A stretch of 64,000 nt of DNA from an uncultured bacterium. GTDB lineage: Bacteria; Spirochaetota; Leptospiria; Leptospirales; Leptonemataceae. The stretch lies in assembly GCA_937928085.1 (NCBI GenBank), contig CALFVU010000008.1, positions 62,001 to 126,000 on the forward strand, read 5' to 3'. The translations under genes were made by a program, and so were the position numbers. Positions 8,823 through 17,907 of the stretch are shown piece by piece (within the stretch, counting starts at the first letter, position 1; the number at the start of each line of letters is the position of its first letter). Below the pieces are notes generated by a model. The model was given only the letters and a program-made list of their open reading frames with translations. It had not been told where the DNA came from and searched no databases.

Positions 8823-9589
8823 AAATTATTTATTTTACTAATCGAGGCACAAGAGATAGAAACGAAGATTCTTTGCTAATCAACGAAGAAGTTATTACAG
8901 AAATCAATATGGAAGAACCTGTAGAGGTTTTTCTAAGAGCTTCGAAACCCTTATGTTTTGCTGTAGCTGATGGTATTGGAGGAAGACTTGGAGGAGAAAT
9001 TGCAAGTCGAGAAATACTCAAAACTTTAAATCAATATAAAGAATTTTTTATAAAATCAGATTATAAATTTCTTTTAAATAAATTTATCTTAACTCTCCAA
9101 AAGTTTTTTTTAGAAAATCCTGATTTAAAAGAAATGGGCACTACTTTGTCTTGTTTATGTCTAAATAAAAATAAGTACTCTGTATTTCATATAGGAGATA
9201 CAAGAATTTATTCTTGGAATCAAAAAGATTTGGATTTACTTACTATTGATCATACTTATGTTCAAGATTTATTCGAAAAAGGTTTTATAAAATTTCAGGA
9301 AATGTCTCAACATCCTCTTAGGGGGTATTTGAAGTATGCTATAACAGCAGATCTTGATATACAAAAAATTGAATATCAAGAAAGTACTTATCCTTATCAC
9401 AATCAGAATTTTTTTTTATGTAGTGATGGAGTTTGGGAAAATATATCATACAAAAAACTAAAACAAATTTTACTAAAAGACGAAACTTTAAAAGAAAAAG
9501 CTAAAAAGATTATAGAAATTTGCTCAAAAAAAATTATAAGAGATAATTTTTCTTTTATTCTAGTAGAGAATCAATCAAATTTGAATTAA
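8819..9589 (+). CDS. PP2C-family serine/threonine protein phosphatase
   Basis: A 256-residue metal-dependent phosphatase of the PPM/Stp type. All signature blocks are visible in order: NRGTRDRNEDSLL (metal-binding Asp/Glu) at residues 8-20, FAVADGIGGRLGGEIAS, GTTLSCL, HIGDTRIYSW, the helix DHTYVQDLFEKG, LCSDGVWENIS, and RDNFSFILVE as the last metal-binding block. It is cytoplasmic with no membrane segment. Bacterial relatives reverse the action of Hanks-type kinases, but no kinase is next to it here. The start overlaps the acylase stop (ATGA). Six bases separate its stop from the convergent GH16 gene. Confidence 0.88.
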   Translation: MKIIYFTNRGTRDRNEDSLLINEEVITEINMEEPVEVFLRASKPLCFAVADGIGGRLGGEIASREILKTLNQYKEFFIKSDYKFLLNKFILTLQKFFLENPDLKEMGTTLSCLCLNKNKYSVFHIGDTRIYSWNQKDLDLLTIDHTYVQDLFEKGFIKFQEMSQHPLRGYLKYAITADLDIQKIEYQESTYPYHNQNFFLCSDGVWENISYKKLKQILLKDETLKEKAKKIIEICSKKIIRDNFSFILVENQSNLN

Positions 9590-9595
9590 ACGTTA

Positions 9596-10414
9596 TTAAT
9601 ACACTAGTTGATAAATCCTAACGTAATCTATTTCCATTTTTTGTGGAAAAATAGAATTATCAATTCCCTTAGCTCCTCCCCAAGAACCTCCCACAGCAAG
9701 GTTTATAATTAAATAAAATCTTTCATTAAAAGGCCAATATTTCCAATCATCAGACAATTTATTAAAAGTATATAGTTTAACTCCATTTAAAAAAAAATCA
9801 ATTTTATATGGATACCACTCGATTCCATAAGTATGAAAATATTCTGTTGCTTTTGGTAAATAAGTTTTATATGTTTTTTGTGTACCTATTTTGTGATTAA
9901 ATAAATGTGTATGAATACTAAAATAAATATAGTTTTCTTCATATCCTACCATTTCGACAATATCAATTTCTCCACTTGATGGCCATGCTCCATATTTTTC
10001 CTCTTTTGGTAGCATCCATATAGCGGGCCACAACCCCCTACCTTTAGGTAGCTTTGCACGTACTTCTACTTTTCCGTACAAAAAATCAAATTTTCCTTTC
10101 GTTGTAATTCTTGCTGATTTATAATCCATTCCTTTATGCTTTTTTTTATGAGCTTCGATAATAAGAATACCTTTAGTAACCCTTGCTGTATCGAAGTCAT
10201 AAGCTGTGTAAAACTGTTGTTCATTATTTCCCCATCCCCAACCACCAATATCATAATCCCATTTGTTTTTATCTGGAAATCCCTCATAATCAAATTCATC
10301 ATTCCAAATAAGGCGCCATTTTTCTTTTGGTTGAACTGGAACTTTTAAAGTATGGATTTTTATGCAAGCAAATAATAAATTTAGAAATAAAGCAATACAA
10401 AAATATTTAAACAT
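9596..10414 (-). CDS. GH16-family endo-beta-glucanase lipoprotein
   Basis: This is a glycoside hydrolase family 16 enzyme of 272 residues, most like laminarinases (beta-1,3-glucanases). The N-terminal signal ends in LFACIK, a lipobox, so Cys16 is probably lipidated. The active-site strand GEIDIVEMVG carries the nucleophile Glu149 and the acid/base Glu154. GRGLWPAIWMLP just upstream and the C-terminal block INLAVGGSWGG to MEIDYVRIYQ are typical of the family. It covers essentially only the catalytic domain and lacks a carbohydrate-binding module. It is the last gene of a minus-strand run (rpmE-moxR-DUF58-transglutaminase-propeller-GH16), 15 bases behind the propeller gene. Confidence 0.88.
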   Translation of the reverse strand: MFKYFCIALFLNLLFACIKIHTLKVPVQPKEKWRLIWNDEFDYEGFPDKNKWDYDIGGWGWGNNEQQFYTAYDFDTARVTKGILIIEAHKKKHKGMDYKSARITTKGKFDFLYGKVEVRAKLPKGRGLWPAIWMLPKEEKYGAWPSSGEIDIVEMVGYEENYIYFSIHTHLFNHKIGTQKTYKTYLPKATEYFHTYGIEWYPYKIDFFLNGVKLYTFNKLSDDWKYWPFNERFYLIINLAVGGSWGGAKGIDNSIFPQKMEIDYVRIYQLVY

Positions 10415-10429
10415 AGCTTTTTTTAAATT

Positions 10430-11698
10430 TTAATGAAATCTAAAAAATTTTAAAAAATCAAAATGAAATACTTCTTCTAAGACGTAAAATATATTTTCAT
10501 CTGTTCCAAAAACAATCTTTCCGTTAGAGATAAGTGGCGAATTTAAAATAGCACCTTCTGTTTCGTATTCCCATATCGTAGTTCCATTTTTTGCTGAAAT
10601 ACATAATAAAACAGGCTTTTTTGTAAAAAAACCTGAATCTGTCATTGAAGTTATGCCATTTACTCCCAGATAAACTCTATCTCCCGAAACTGTTGGTGCA
10701 GATGCGGTAGGATAGCTTAATTCTTTCGTCCAAACAATCTCTCCAGTGTCTTTATGAAAAGCTCGAATGATAGTATCTCCGCTGGTATAAATTACATAAT
10801 CTTTCCATAAAGCGGGCGCCATATAATCCAAAAGTTCTACGTGATCTAAAAAAACAGTTCTTTCATTGATAGGAAATTTAAGACTATATTGGTAAGTATC
10901 TTGCTTTTGCCATATTAATTCTCCAGTGAATCTATTTACAGCATAATAATTAAACTCTATTTCTGTTCCTTTAAAAAAACTCGAGGCAAAATAAATTTTT
11001 TTTTCGTCAATTGCAGGGAAAGAATACCATAAAGGATACGGTGCTGTTACGTCTACATACCATAAAAACTTTTTTTCTGGAATATGAAATGCTCCAAAAC
11101 GTCTTCCACTTGGTGCCCAATAAATGATATCATCATATACTTGAAAAGTATGATGAGACCATACTGGATTTGGAAGAATATAGTCTACTTTTCCATCTAA
11201 AGTTAGCAAAAACGTAGCTCCAGTATCGCTTGTAAAAATAATATTGTCTTTATATCTTAAAACTAGGGATTGTACAGTTTTTCCGGTATAAAAAGACCAT
11301 TTTTGTTCCCCTGTTTCTTTATCTACCGCATATACATTTCCATCATTAGAACCAAAATATACATTCTGCTCATCAGCGTATGGAACAGAATTTACAGCAC
11401 CTTTTGTTTTAAAAATCCATTTCATATAACCTGTGTCTACATCAAATGCATAAAAATTACCATCGGGAGAACCAAAATAAATTACGTTATCAATTATAAT
11501 CGGGGGATTGAAAGCTCTTTTTTGTAACATTTTATTTTCTTGAATTTTAATTTTCCATTTTAGCCCTAAAGGAGGAAATAAATTTTCCGATGTATATCCA
11601 CTTCCTTTAGATCCCCTATATTCAATCCAGTTTAATTTTTGAGTACAAAAAAGAGACCATACATTTATGATTAACATTACACTTATTTTGAATTTCAT
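10430..11698 (-). CDS. PQQ-like beta-propeller repeat protein, exported
   Basis: A 422-residue secreted or lipid-anchored beta-propeller. The signal peptide is MKFKISVMLIINVWSLFCTQ, with a possible relaxed lipobox at LFC. The mature protein carries repeated PQQ-type blades with the pattern YxxGxDGxVYAxDxxTGxxxW; examples are VYFGSNDGNVYAVDKETGEQKW and IYFGSPDGNFYAFDVDTGYM. The architecture resembles BamB and PQQ-dependent dehydrogenases, but the long C-terminal dehydrogenase features are absent, so an enzymatic role is doubtful. Scaffold or binding roles are more likely. It overlaps the upstream transglutaminase gene by four bases, which suggests they work in the same envelope process. Confidence 0.8.
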   Translation of the reverse strand: MKFKISVMLIINVWSLFCTQKLNWIEYRGSKGSGYTSENLFPPLGLKWKIKIQENKMLQKRAFNPPIIIDNVIYFGSPDGNFYAFDVDTGYMKWIFKTKGAVNSVPYADEQNVYFGSNDGNVYAVDKETGEQKWSFYTGKTVQSLVLRYKDNIIFTSDTGATFLLTLDGKVDYILPNPVWSHHTFQVYDDIIYWAPSGRRFGAFHIPEKKFLWYVDVTAPYPLWYSFPAIDEKKIYFASSFFKGTEIEFNYYAVNRFTGELIWQKQDTYQYSLKFPINERTVFLDHVELLDYMAPALWKDYVIYTSGDTIIRAFHKDTGEIVWTKELSYPTASAPTVSGDRVYLGVNGITSMTDSGFFTKKPVLLCISAKNGTTIWEYETEGAILNSPLISNGKIVFGTDENIFYVLEEVFHFDFLKFFRFH

Positions 11699-14001
11699 AG
11701 CTTAAAAAAGATACCTTTTAAATTTAAAATAAATTTTATTTTTTTAAAACTTTTTGGTTTTAAAGAATTTAAAATCTTTTTATAGGTTTCTTTCAATTTT
11801 TCATATTTGAGTTTTTTTTCTTCTGTTGAAATGTGGGTTCTAAATTTTAGTTCTGTAAAAAGTTTTGCAAATTCTATAGTTTGTGGAACAACTTCTGCAT
11901 AATCAAAAGCTGTTTCGTAAAGTTTTCTTTTTGGGTATCCATATTCATATAATCTTAAATAAAATAAATAGTTTAAGTTCATTAAAGCCACTTCTGAATA
12001 TTTTCTCGTAGAAAGGATAAGATACAAATTCAAAAATATTTTATACACATAAAGACTAATAAAAGTAATTACAACAAAAATACCAATTAATCCAAAAAAT
12101 AAATCGTAAGGAAAAACAAATTTTTCACCTTTTTCTATAGGTTCTTCTTCGATCAAAGGTATCACTACATCTTGAGCATTTGGATCGAATTCAGGTTTGG
12201 GTGGCTTTGTGTATGCCGTAGTTTCGATATCTACCCAACCGTATTTAGGAAAATACACTTGCACCCAAGAATGTCTATGTGCTGTGGTTACTAAATATAA
12301 ATTTTTTAGATCAAACCTTTGTAAATATGGTATTTTTTTTCGCAAATGGATTAAACCTCCTATATGGGCTGGAGTTTGTAAATCTCGGGATGCAATCCAA
12401 CCATGAACAAGTCTTGCGGGTATTCCCGACATTCTTAGTAGTATAACTGTAATTGCTGATAGTTCTGTACAATCACCTTCTTTAGTATTAAACAAAAAGT
12501 TTGTTAAAGTTTGTATGTTTGTTTCTTCGTTAAAGCCTAATTTATATTGAATGTTTTTATAAGATTGTAGTATGCTATCAATTACATCAAAATAATTGGA
12601 TGTATTTTTATTTTTTAAAATTTGATTTAAATATGTTCTTAATTGGCTATTATAAGGTTCTTCTAGTTTGATTTCTAAATATTTAGTTTGGATCCAATTT
12701 CTTTTTGGAATTTCTAGTTGTTTCCAATCTTCTGGCAAGGAGGTACTGATAGCACTATTTGCGGTATAAGAAAGATTAAAAGGGTGATATTTTTTATTCA
12801 TAATTGTTGGTTCAATAGAAAAAGGTCTGTAAGCTAACACTCTTTCTTTAATGGTAGATAAATAAAAAATTGGGTATGGACTTCTTTTTTCGTCTTTAGG
12901 AGGTTCAGGATCTTTCCAGGTTGAAATTAAATGTTTATCTTTGAGTTCGTTGAGCATTTCGTTAGAGTCAATTTCGAAACCTTTTTTAGTATCAAAATGG
13001 GTTAGATAGCTTTCTGCTGCAAAAACAGGTTGAATTTCAGAAGCAATAATCATTACTGCCATTTGTTTACCTGTTTTTCCGAGTTGAGAATTTTTGAATT
13101 GGTCCCACATATCAGAGGGAACACCTTCTAATTTATTTTTTCGTTTTTGATTTTCTTCTCCTTCTCCTTGAAAATCTTCTAACTCTTTTGGTTTTACAGA
13201 TTTACCTTCTCCGCCTTTTTGATTTTGTAGCTCAGATGGATATTTTTCTTTTCTTTTACCTAAGGGTTTGCCGTTTCTCGTATTGGGTTCTTCTTGTGCT
13301 CCTTTGTTATTTTTTTCTTTAAAAAAACTTTCTCCTTCTGGCAAATCAAGGGGTGGTTCTGGTTCCAATTCATTAAATTCAATTTTATGTTTGATAAAAT
13401 CAGGTGGTAAAATCAATGCAAATATAAAAAACAAAGGAATAAAAATTACAAAAAGAATTGCAATTTCTCTTTTGAAATCTAATAATTTTTTGCTAGAAAA
13501 ATTTACAATGTATAATACAATCGAATGAATTAAAAATGATATCAAGGTGATTATGATATAAATATTTGTGATGGATTTACTAACCTTTGCGATTTCTTCG
13601 GAAGACCTGCTATATTCTAAAATTTTATAATAAATGTAAGCTAAAATAAAAATTTCTAATGTTGCAATAATAGGAAATCTACCTTGTCCCCGAAAAATTA
13701 TGATTGTACTAAAAAAACCCCAAAAGCCTATTAGTATCGGAAAAAAAATACCAAGATTTAAAGGAAAAGCAATAAAAGAAGTAATCAAGTTTACTAAAAA
13801 ATAAATCAAAAAACCTTTTATAAGAGATTTTTTTGGTAAAGTAAAGTAGTATCCAAAAATCATACCTAAGGGCAACAAAAACAGTAAAGAAACTTTTGTA
13901 TAAAGATCGTGCCCTACTGCAATAGCAGGATGAAATATTGGTACAATCAATGCTAAAAAGTATAATAATGTTCTTGTAAAAAATAATATTTTAGAATCCA
14001 T
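11695..14001 (-). CDS. Membrane-anchored transglutaminase-like protein (TgpA-like)
   Basis: This 768-residue protein starts with about six membrane segments (residues 10-215). A long charged linker rich in E, K, G and P follows (about 220-300), then a transglutaminase-like cysteine-protease fold. The catalytic triad is visible: Cys511 in EGDCTELSAI, His577 in HRHSWVQVYFP, and Asp591 in WVDIETTAY. A further membrane segment near residues 630-655 and a cytoplasmic tail complete it. This is the layout of TgpA-type proteins, which occur next to MoxR and DUF58 genes in many bacteria, exactly as here. The substrate is unknown; periplasmic protein cross-linking or cleavage is inferred. Three bases separate it from the DUF58 gene. 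Confidence 0.85.
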   Translation of the reverse strand: MDSKILFFTRTLLYFLALIVPIFHPAIAVGHDLYTKVSLLFLLPLGMIFGYYFTLPKKSLIKGFLIYFLVNLITSFIAFPLNLGIFFPILIGFWGFFSTIIIFRGQGRFPIIATLEIFILAYIYYKILEYSRSSEEIAKVSKSITNIYIIITLISFLIHSIVLYIVNFSSKKLLDFKREIAILFVIFIPLFFIFALILPPDFIKHKIEFNELEPEPPLDLPEGESFFKEKNNKGAQEEPNTRNGKPLGKRKEKYPSELQNQKGGEGKSVKPKELEDFQGEGEENQKRKNKLEGVPSDMWDQFKNSQLGKTGKQMAVMIIASEIQPVFAAESYLTHFDTKKGFEIDSNEMLNELKDKHLISTWKDPEPPKDEKRSPYPIFYLSTIKERVLAYRPFSIEPTIMNKKYHPFNLSYTANSAISTSLPEDWKQLEIPKRNWIQTKYLEIKLEEPYNSQLRTYLNQILKNKNTSNYFDVIDSILQSYKNIQYKLGFNEETNIQTLTNFLFNTKEGDCTELSAITVILLRMSGIPARLVHGWIASRDLQTPAHIGGLIHLRKKIPYLQRFDLKNLYLVTTAHRHSWVQVYFPKYGWVDIETTAYTKPPKPEFDPNAQDVVIPLIEEEPIEKGEKFVFPYDLFFGLIGIFVVITFISLYVYKIFLNLYLILSTRKYSEVALMNLNYLFYLRLYEYGYPKRKLYETAFDYAEVVPQTIEFAKLFTELKFRTHISTEEKKLKYEKLKETYKKILNSLKPKSFKKIKFILNLKGIFFKL

Positions 14002-14004
14002 AGT

Positions 14005-15252
14005 TTATAAATAATCCAATTGTATTTTTTCTTCTACAACTTTTCCTATCTTTGGTTTTGCACGAAATGTCTCTTTTTGTTCGTGTATAAATATCCATAA
14101 CTTAGGTATTAATTGAAACTGAAATCTTTCAAAAAGCTTTACAGTTCGATTTTTTCCATAAATGACTCTAAAAAGATATACTTTACTATTGATTGAATTT
14201 AGATATGAGTTCAAATTTTTATCAAATCCAGTAGTAAAAATAAATCTTTCTGTTGTATACGGGATTTCAATTGGACGCCCTTCTTTTATATAATTTAATT
14301 CTGCTAAAACTTCTGCAAAAGATTCTATTTCTTTTTCTTCTTCTAAAATTAAATTTTCTTTTCCAGTAAAAATATGAAATTTATAATTTGGATGTTCTTT
14401 TTTCATTACTCTTAAAAACGAAAGGATCCAGCTTTTTAAATAGTTTAGTTGCAAAATAGCTTGAGGCCCGTCTTTGTCTCCATAATGATAAGGTCTAATT
14501 TCTACATAAATTAGATGAGATTCTTCGGGGGAAGAAGGTGAAATTTTTGTGATTAATTCTTGAATTTTGATAGAACTTTTCCAATTAATGTCTTTTAATC
14601 TATCTCCGGGAATATATTCCCTCATAAAATATTTTTCTTGATCACTTGTTTTAATATTTCTTAAATTTTCTTGTGTTGTAGAGGGAAGGACATAAACTAC
14701 TGGTTTTTCAGGAAAAAAAGGGGGAAGTACTAAAAGATTTACATTTTGTATAGCACCAATACGAATTTTTGTTAAGCCAAAAATATCCCGTATAGAGACA
14801 TATGCTAAACATCTTAAAGAACCACAAAAAGGAAAATAAACAGGAATTTCTAAATTTTTTTGATTTTTAGATGGCAAAAAAGATTCATGAAAATAACACG
14901 AAAAACTTGCTTTTCTACCCACAATAAAATTGCCCGTTAATACATAATGCACTCTAAAAAAAATAGGAACATAAAAATTAAAAACAACATCTAGGGTTTG
15001 ATTTTGTAGTCTTGAATAAATTGTTTTTGATGTATTTAAGAAAAATCCTTCGTATTGATTTTTCGCTTTAAGAAGAAGATTGATAGTTAAAAATAAAAAT
15101 AAAAAAAGAAAACCAAGAATAGAAAATAACAATGCATATAGATTATTACTTCCCCATCCGTAACCTAATAAATAAATACAAATAATAAGTAAAAAAAAAC
15201 CATTAGTAGTTAAAGGAAAAGAATGTTTAAGCTTTAAGAGAAAAAGTTTCAT
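14005..15252 (-). CDS. DUF58 domain-containing membrane protein
   Basis: The protein has 415 residues, with two N-terminal membrane segments (residues 14-60) and a cytoplasmic or periplasmic body. The DUF58 core is marked by REYIPGDRLKDINWKSSIK around residues 210-228, the family signature, followed by a von Willebrand A-like region. DUF58 proteins are almost always encoded beside a MoxR ATPase and often a transglutaminase; all three are adjacent here. The MoxR stop and this start overlap by one base (TAATG). The exact biochemical role of the family is not established; in other bacteria these clusters are tied to cell-envelope integrity or cofactor insertion. Confidence 0.85.
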   Translation of the reverse strand: MKLFLLKLKHSFPLTTNGFFLLIICIYLLGYGWGSNNLYALLFSILGFLFLFLFLTINLLLKAKNQYEGFFLNTSKTIYSRLQNQTLDVVFNFYVPIFFRVHYVLTGNFIVGRKASFSCYFHESFLPSKNQKNLEIPVYFPFCGSLRCLAYVSIRDIFGLTKIRIGAIQNVNLLVLPPFFPEKPVVYVLPSTTQENLRNIKTSDQEKYFMREYIPGDRLKDINWKSSIKIQELITKISPSSPEESHLIYVEIRPYHYGDKDGPQAILQLNYLKSWILSFLRVMKKEHPNYKFHIFTGKENLILEEEKEIESFAEVLAELNYIKEGRPIEIPYTTERFIFTTGFDKNLNSYLNSINSKVYLFRVIYGKNRTVKLFERFQFQLIPKLWIFIHEQKETFRAKPKIGKVVEEKIQLDYL

Positions 15253-16259
15253 TAAGCTTTTGTAGGGACTTCTTGAAGAATAGCATTCATAATTTCTTTG
15301 GGATCCATAGCAGGATCTTCTAATTCTAAACGATGAGAAAGTACAGGAACAGCAATTTCTTTTACTAAATCAATGGTTACAAAATCCATTCCTCGTATAA
15401 GGGCTAATGCTCTTGCTGATCTCGATAATTTAATTCCAGCTCTAGGACTACAACCCGTAACAACACCTGGATAGTCTCTTGTTTTTCTGATTAATCTTGT
15501 TATGTATTCAATCACATCAGTAGAAATCGTAACATAATCTACTAATTTTTGCCACGCTAACAACTCTTTTGCTTCTACTACTGGACCGAATCCTTCCCAA
15601 GAATTCTCTTTTCCATGTTTTGTAATAATTTTTACTTCTTCTTTTTCTTCTGGGTACCCCATTGAAATTTGTATCATAAATCTATCAAGTTGTGGAGCTG
15701 GAAGAGGAAAAAGATGAGCTCCTTTTAAATTCATTGTAGCAATTATAAAAAACGGATCGGGAATTTCATACGTAGTTCCTTCTATAGTTACAGTTTGTTC
15801 TTCCATTACTTGAAAAAATGAACCTTGGGTTTTAGGAGTTAATAAATTAATTTCGTCAGTTAAAATAAAATGTGCGAAAATAGGCCCTTTATTAAATTTG
15901 TATTGTCCAGATTTTAAATCAAATTGATTAAAACCTAAAATGTCCTGAGGTAATAAATCTACTGTGCATTGAATTCTAGAAAAACTTTCTATTGGTATTC
16001 CTTGTTTGTTTGAGGTATAATCTGTCCATTGAATCGAACCTGCTAAAGCTCTTGCTAACGAAGTTTTTCCTACACCATGAGAATCTGCTAAAATTACATG
16101 ACCACCTGCTATTTTAGATGCTAATATATATTCTAGTTTTTTAGATTGAATCGTTATGACACTTTTAATGTTTGCCATCATCTTAAGAATACCATCTCGG
16201 GCAATTTTAAAATATTCAGATGGTATTACAATTTCTTTATTTTTGGAAGATTCATTCAT
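15252..16259 (-). CDS. MoxR-family AAA+ ATPase
   Basis: This 335-residue AAA+ ATPase has a Walker A DSHGVGKTSLA near residue 60, a Walker B LTDEINLL near residue 127, and the sensor-type ATMNLKGAHLFPLPAPQLDRFMI. The PQLDRF motif is characteristic of MoxR proteins. The C-terminal lid includes GCSPRAGIKLSRSARALALIRG. MoxR ATPases act as chaperones that remodel or load partner proteins, usually those encoded alongside. Here the partners would be the DUF58 protein and the transglutaminase. The start lies three bases behind rpmE, so it may be expressed from the rpmE promoter. Confidence 0.92.
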   Translation of the reverse strand: MNESSKNKEIVIPSEYFKIARDGILKMMANIKSVITIQSKKLEYILASKIAGGHVILADSHGVGKTSLARALAGSIQWTDYTSNKQGIPIESFSRIQCTVDLLPQDILGFNQFDLKSGQYKFNKGPIFAHFILTDEINLLTPKTQGSFFQVMEEQTVTIEGTTYEIPDPFFIIATMNLKGAHLFPLPAPQLDRFMIQISMGYPEEKEEVKIITKHGKENSWEGFGPVVEAKELLAWQKLVDYVTISTDVIEYITRLIRKTRDYPGVVTGCSPRAGIKLSRSARALALIRGMDFVTIDLVKEIAVPVLSHRLELEDPAMDPKEIMNAILQEVPTKA

Positions 16260-16262
16260 AAT

Positions 16263-16463
16263 TTATTTTAATTTGTATTTTCTTTTGAATTTTTCTACTC
16301 TTCCAGCGGAATCTATGATTTTCTGAGTTCCGGCATAAAAAGGATGGCAATTTGCACAAATTTCTACGTGTAAATCTCCTTTAGTGGATTTTGTTTTATA
16401 TGTAGCACCACAAACACATCTAATTATCGCTTCTTTAAATTCGGGATGAATACCTGCTTTCAT
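16263..16463 (-). CDS. rpmE: 50S ribosomal protein L31
   Basis: L31 is a small protein of the large ribosomal subunit. The start at 16463 gives 66 residues beginning MKAGIHPEF and is preceded by a good Shine-Dalgarno sequence (AGAGGA, about six bases upstream); a longer frame to 16532 adds an unrelated hydrophobic stretch. Two cysteine pairs, CVC and CANC in [12 protein letters not shown], show the zinc-binding (C+) form rather than the zinc-free paralogue. The C-terminus ends in KFKRKYKLK, a basic tail. It stands at the head of the MoxR run and 126 bases from rnhB, where an own promoter could sit. Confidence 0.95.
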   Translation of the reverse strand: MKAGIHPEFKEAIIRCVCGATYKTKSTKGDLHVEICANCHPFYAGTQKIIDSAGRVEKFKRKYKLK

Positions 16464-16589
16464 TATTTCCTCTTTAAGGATTAAACTTATGAAAATTCTT
16501 ACCAAATATTTTCTACAAGGGATTATAGTCAAATTTTTTTAAAGATCTAAAATTCATTTTAAAATCAAGAAATTTTAGAAATCAATTTT

Positions 16590-17351
16590 TCATTGTAAAT
16601 TTTTTGTATAACTTTTTCGGTGTAAAATACATTCTCCATACTTTTTTAATAAATTGATGTGTGATTTAGTCCCGTAACCTTTGTTTTGATGAAATTCATA
16701 TTGAGGAAATAAAGGGGAGATGTTTTTCATAAATTGATCTCTTAAAACTTTTGAAACAATTGAAGCACAAGCAATAGAAAAAACTTTTTCGTCTCCTTTT
16801 GTTATATTTTCAATATCGATAAAATAAAAGCTACTGTTTACTTTGCAGACGATTTGTGTAAAATTTTGTTTTTTTTTGATTTTCCATTCTTCAAGATTTT
16901 TAACTTCTTTCGATAAAGTTTCGTATCTAAAAGAGTAGTTACCATCAACAAAAATTTTGATTTTTTTATAATTATGGTAAAGTAAAAAATGTTTTATAAA
17001 AACTATGATTGCATATTCAATAGCGGTATTTATCCCTAAATAATCAATTGTTCTTGAAGAAATTAGTAAATTTTTTGTGTGTACACTATGTTTTTTGATT
17101 TGAGTATACAAAAACTCTCTCTCGAATTCTTTGATTTGTTTGGAATCTCGAATTTTATCTTCGAATCTAATACTATTTTTCTCTTTTAGTTGATTGATAT
17201 ATGTATCTGAAAAAGCAACATATGAAACAGAAACAGGTCCTGCTAATGCACCTCTTCCTGCTTCGTCTATGCCAAGAACTAGTTCAAATTGTTTATATGC
17301 TTGGCATTCAAAAAATTCTAGATTATATATGGGGTATTTTTTTAAATCAAT
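16590..17351 (-). CDS. rnhB: Ribonuclease HII with a non-standard (ATT) start
   Basis: RNase HII removes RNA from RNA-DNA hybrids, including misincorporated ribonucleotides. The catalytic motifs are all present: [17 protein letters not shown] (first Asp and Glu), the DSK motif in IRDSKQI, IFVDGNY, and [20 protein letters not shown], then [15 protein letters not shown]. The reading frame is open through all of these with no ATG, GTG or TTG ahead of the GIDEAGRG motif; a TTG at 17111 would remove it. In-frame stop TAA lies upstream inside rplS. The best start is an ATT at 17351-17349, overlapping the rplS TGA, with AGAAGA about seven bases upstream. That gives 253 residues, a normal length. Another rare start (ATA, ACG) or a frameshift from rplS is possible. 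Confidence 0.8.
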   Translation of the reverse strand: MDLKKYPIYNLEFFECQAYKQFELVLGIDEAGRGALAGPVSVSYVAFSDTYINQLKEKNSIRFEDKIRDSKQIKEFEREFLYTQIKKHSVHTKNLLISSRTIDYLGINTAIEYAIIVFIKHFLLYHNYKKIKIFVDGNYSFRYETLSKEVKNLEEWKIKKKQNFTQIVCKVNSSFYFIDIENITKGDEKVFSIACASIVSKVLRDQFMKNISPLFPQYEFHQNKGYGTKSHINLLKKYGECILHRKSYTKNLQ

Positions 17352-17907
17352 ACGAATCTTCTGAAATTGTTTCGCTAGTCTCTGCTGCGTTTACTTCTTT
17401 TTTCTTGGCTTGTAAAATTTCTTTTATTTTTCCAGCCTTACCTATTTTTTTTCTTAAATAATAAAGTCTTGCTCTTCTAACTTTACCTCTTTTGACAAGT
17501 TCAATATTTGCAATCCAGGGACTGTGGTATGGAAAAGTTCTTTCTACTCCTACTCCATAAGAAATTTTTCTAACGGTAAAAGTTTTGTTTAAATCTTCTC
17601 CTCTAAGGCGAATGACAGTACCTTCAAAAATTTGAATTCTTTCTTTATCTCCTTCTTTGATTAGGTAATGGATTTTGATAGTATCTCCGGGACGAAAAGA
17701 AACCCATTGTTTTCTTTCGATTATTGGCAGATTAGAAACTTTTATTTTTCTTCCGTTTAAGAAGAGCACAGTTTCTTGTTTTTGTGATTTTTGAGTACTT
17801 GAATCATTTTGGTAGTTTAGTTCTTGAATTGTTGCACTAGATGTATCTGCTTCTTTGTTATCTTGCAGATCTTTTTCTAAATTTTCTTCTTTTTTTTCCG
17901 TACTCAT
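17347..17907 (-). CDS. rplS: 50S ribosomal protein L19 with an acidic N-terminal extension
   Basis: The L19 core runs from about residue 60: [79 protein letters not shown]. These are near-diagnostic. The start at 17907 (MSTEKKEEN) makes an ATGA overlap with trmD. L19 is usually about 115 residues; here there are 186, with about 60 extra residues at the front rich in E, D, Q, S and K (likely unstructured), and a tail of about 20. Position between trmD and rnhB is the usual one. The extension is real coding sequence as no better start lies nearer the core. Confidence 0.94.
   Translation of the reverse strand: MSTEKKEENLEKDLQDNKEADTSSATIQELNYQNDSSTQKSQKQETVLFLNGRKIKVSNLPIIERKQWVSFRPGDTIKIHYLIKEGDKERIQIFEGTVIRLRGEDLNKTFTVRKISYGVGVERTFPYHSPWIANIELVKRGKVRRARLYYLRKKIGKAGKIKEILQAKKKEVNAAETSETISEDSY

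Noticed and set aside
10136-10348. Plus-strand ORF inside the GH16 gene
   Set aside because: It is antisense to the clear GH16 motifs, has no ribosome-binding site and no recognisable product.
15252-16259. MoxR gene as part of a defence island
   Set aside because: MoxR ATPases occur in some defence contexts, but here the DUF58 and transglutaminase partners are the ordinary housekeeping set and no effector gene is present.
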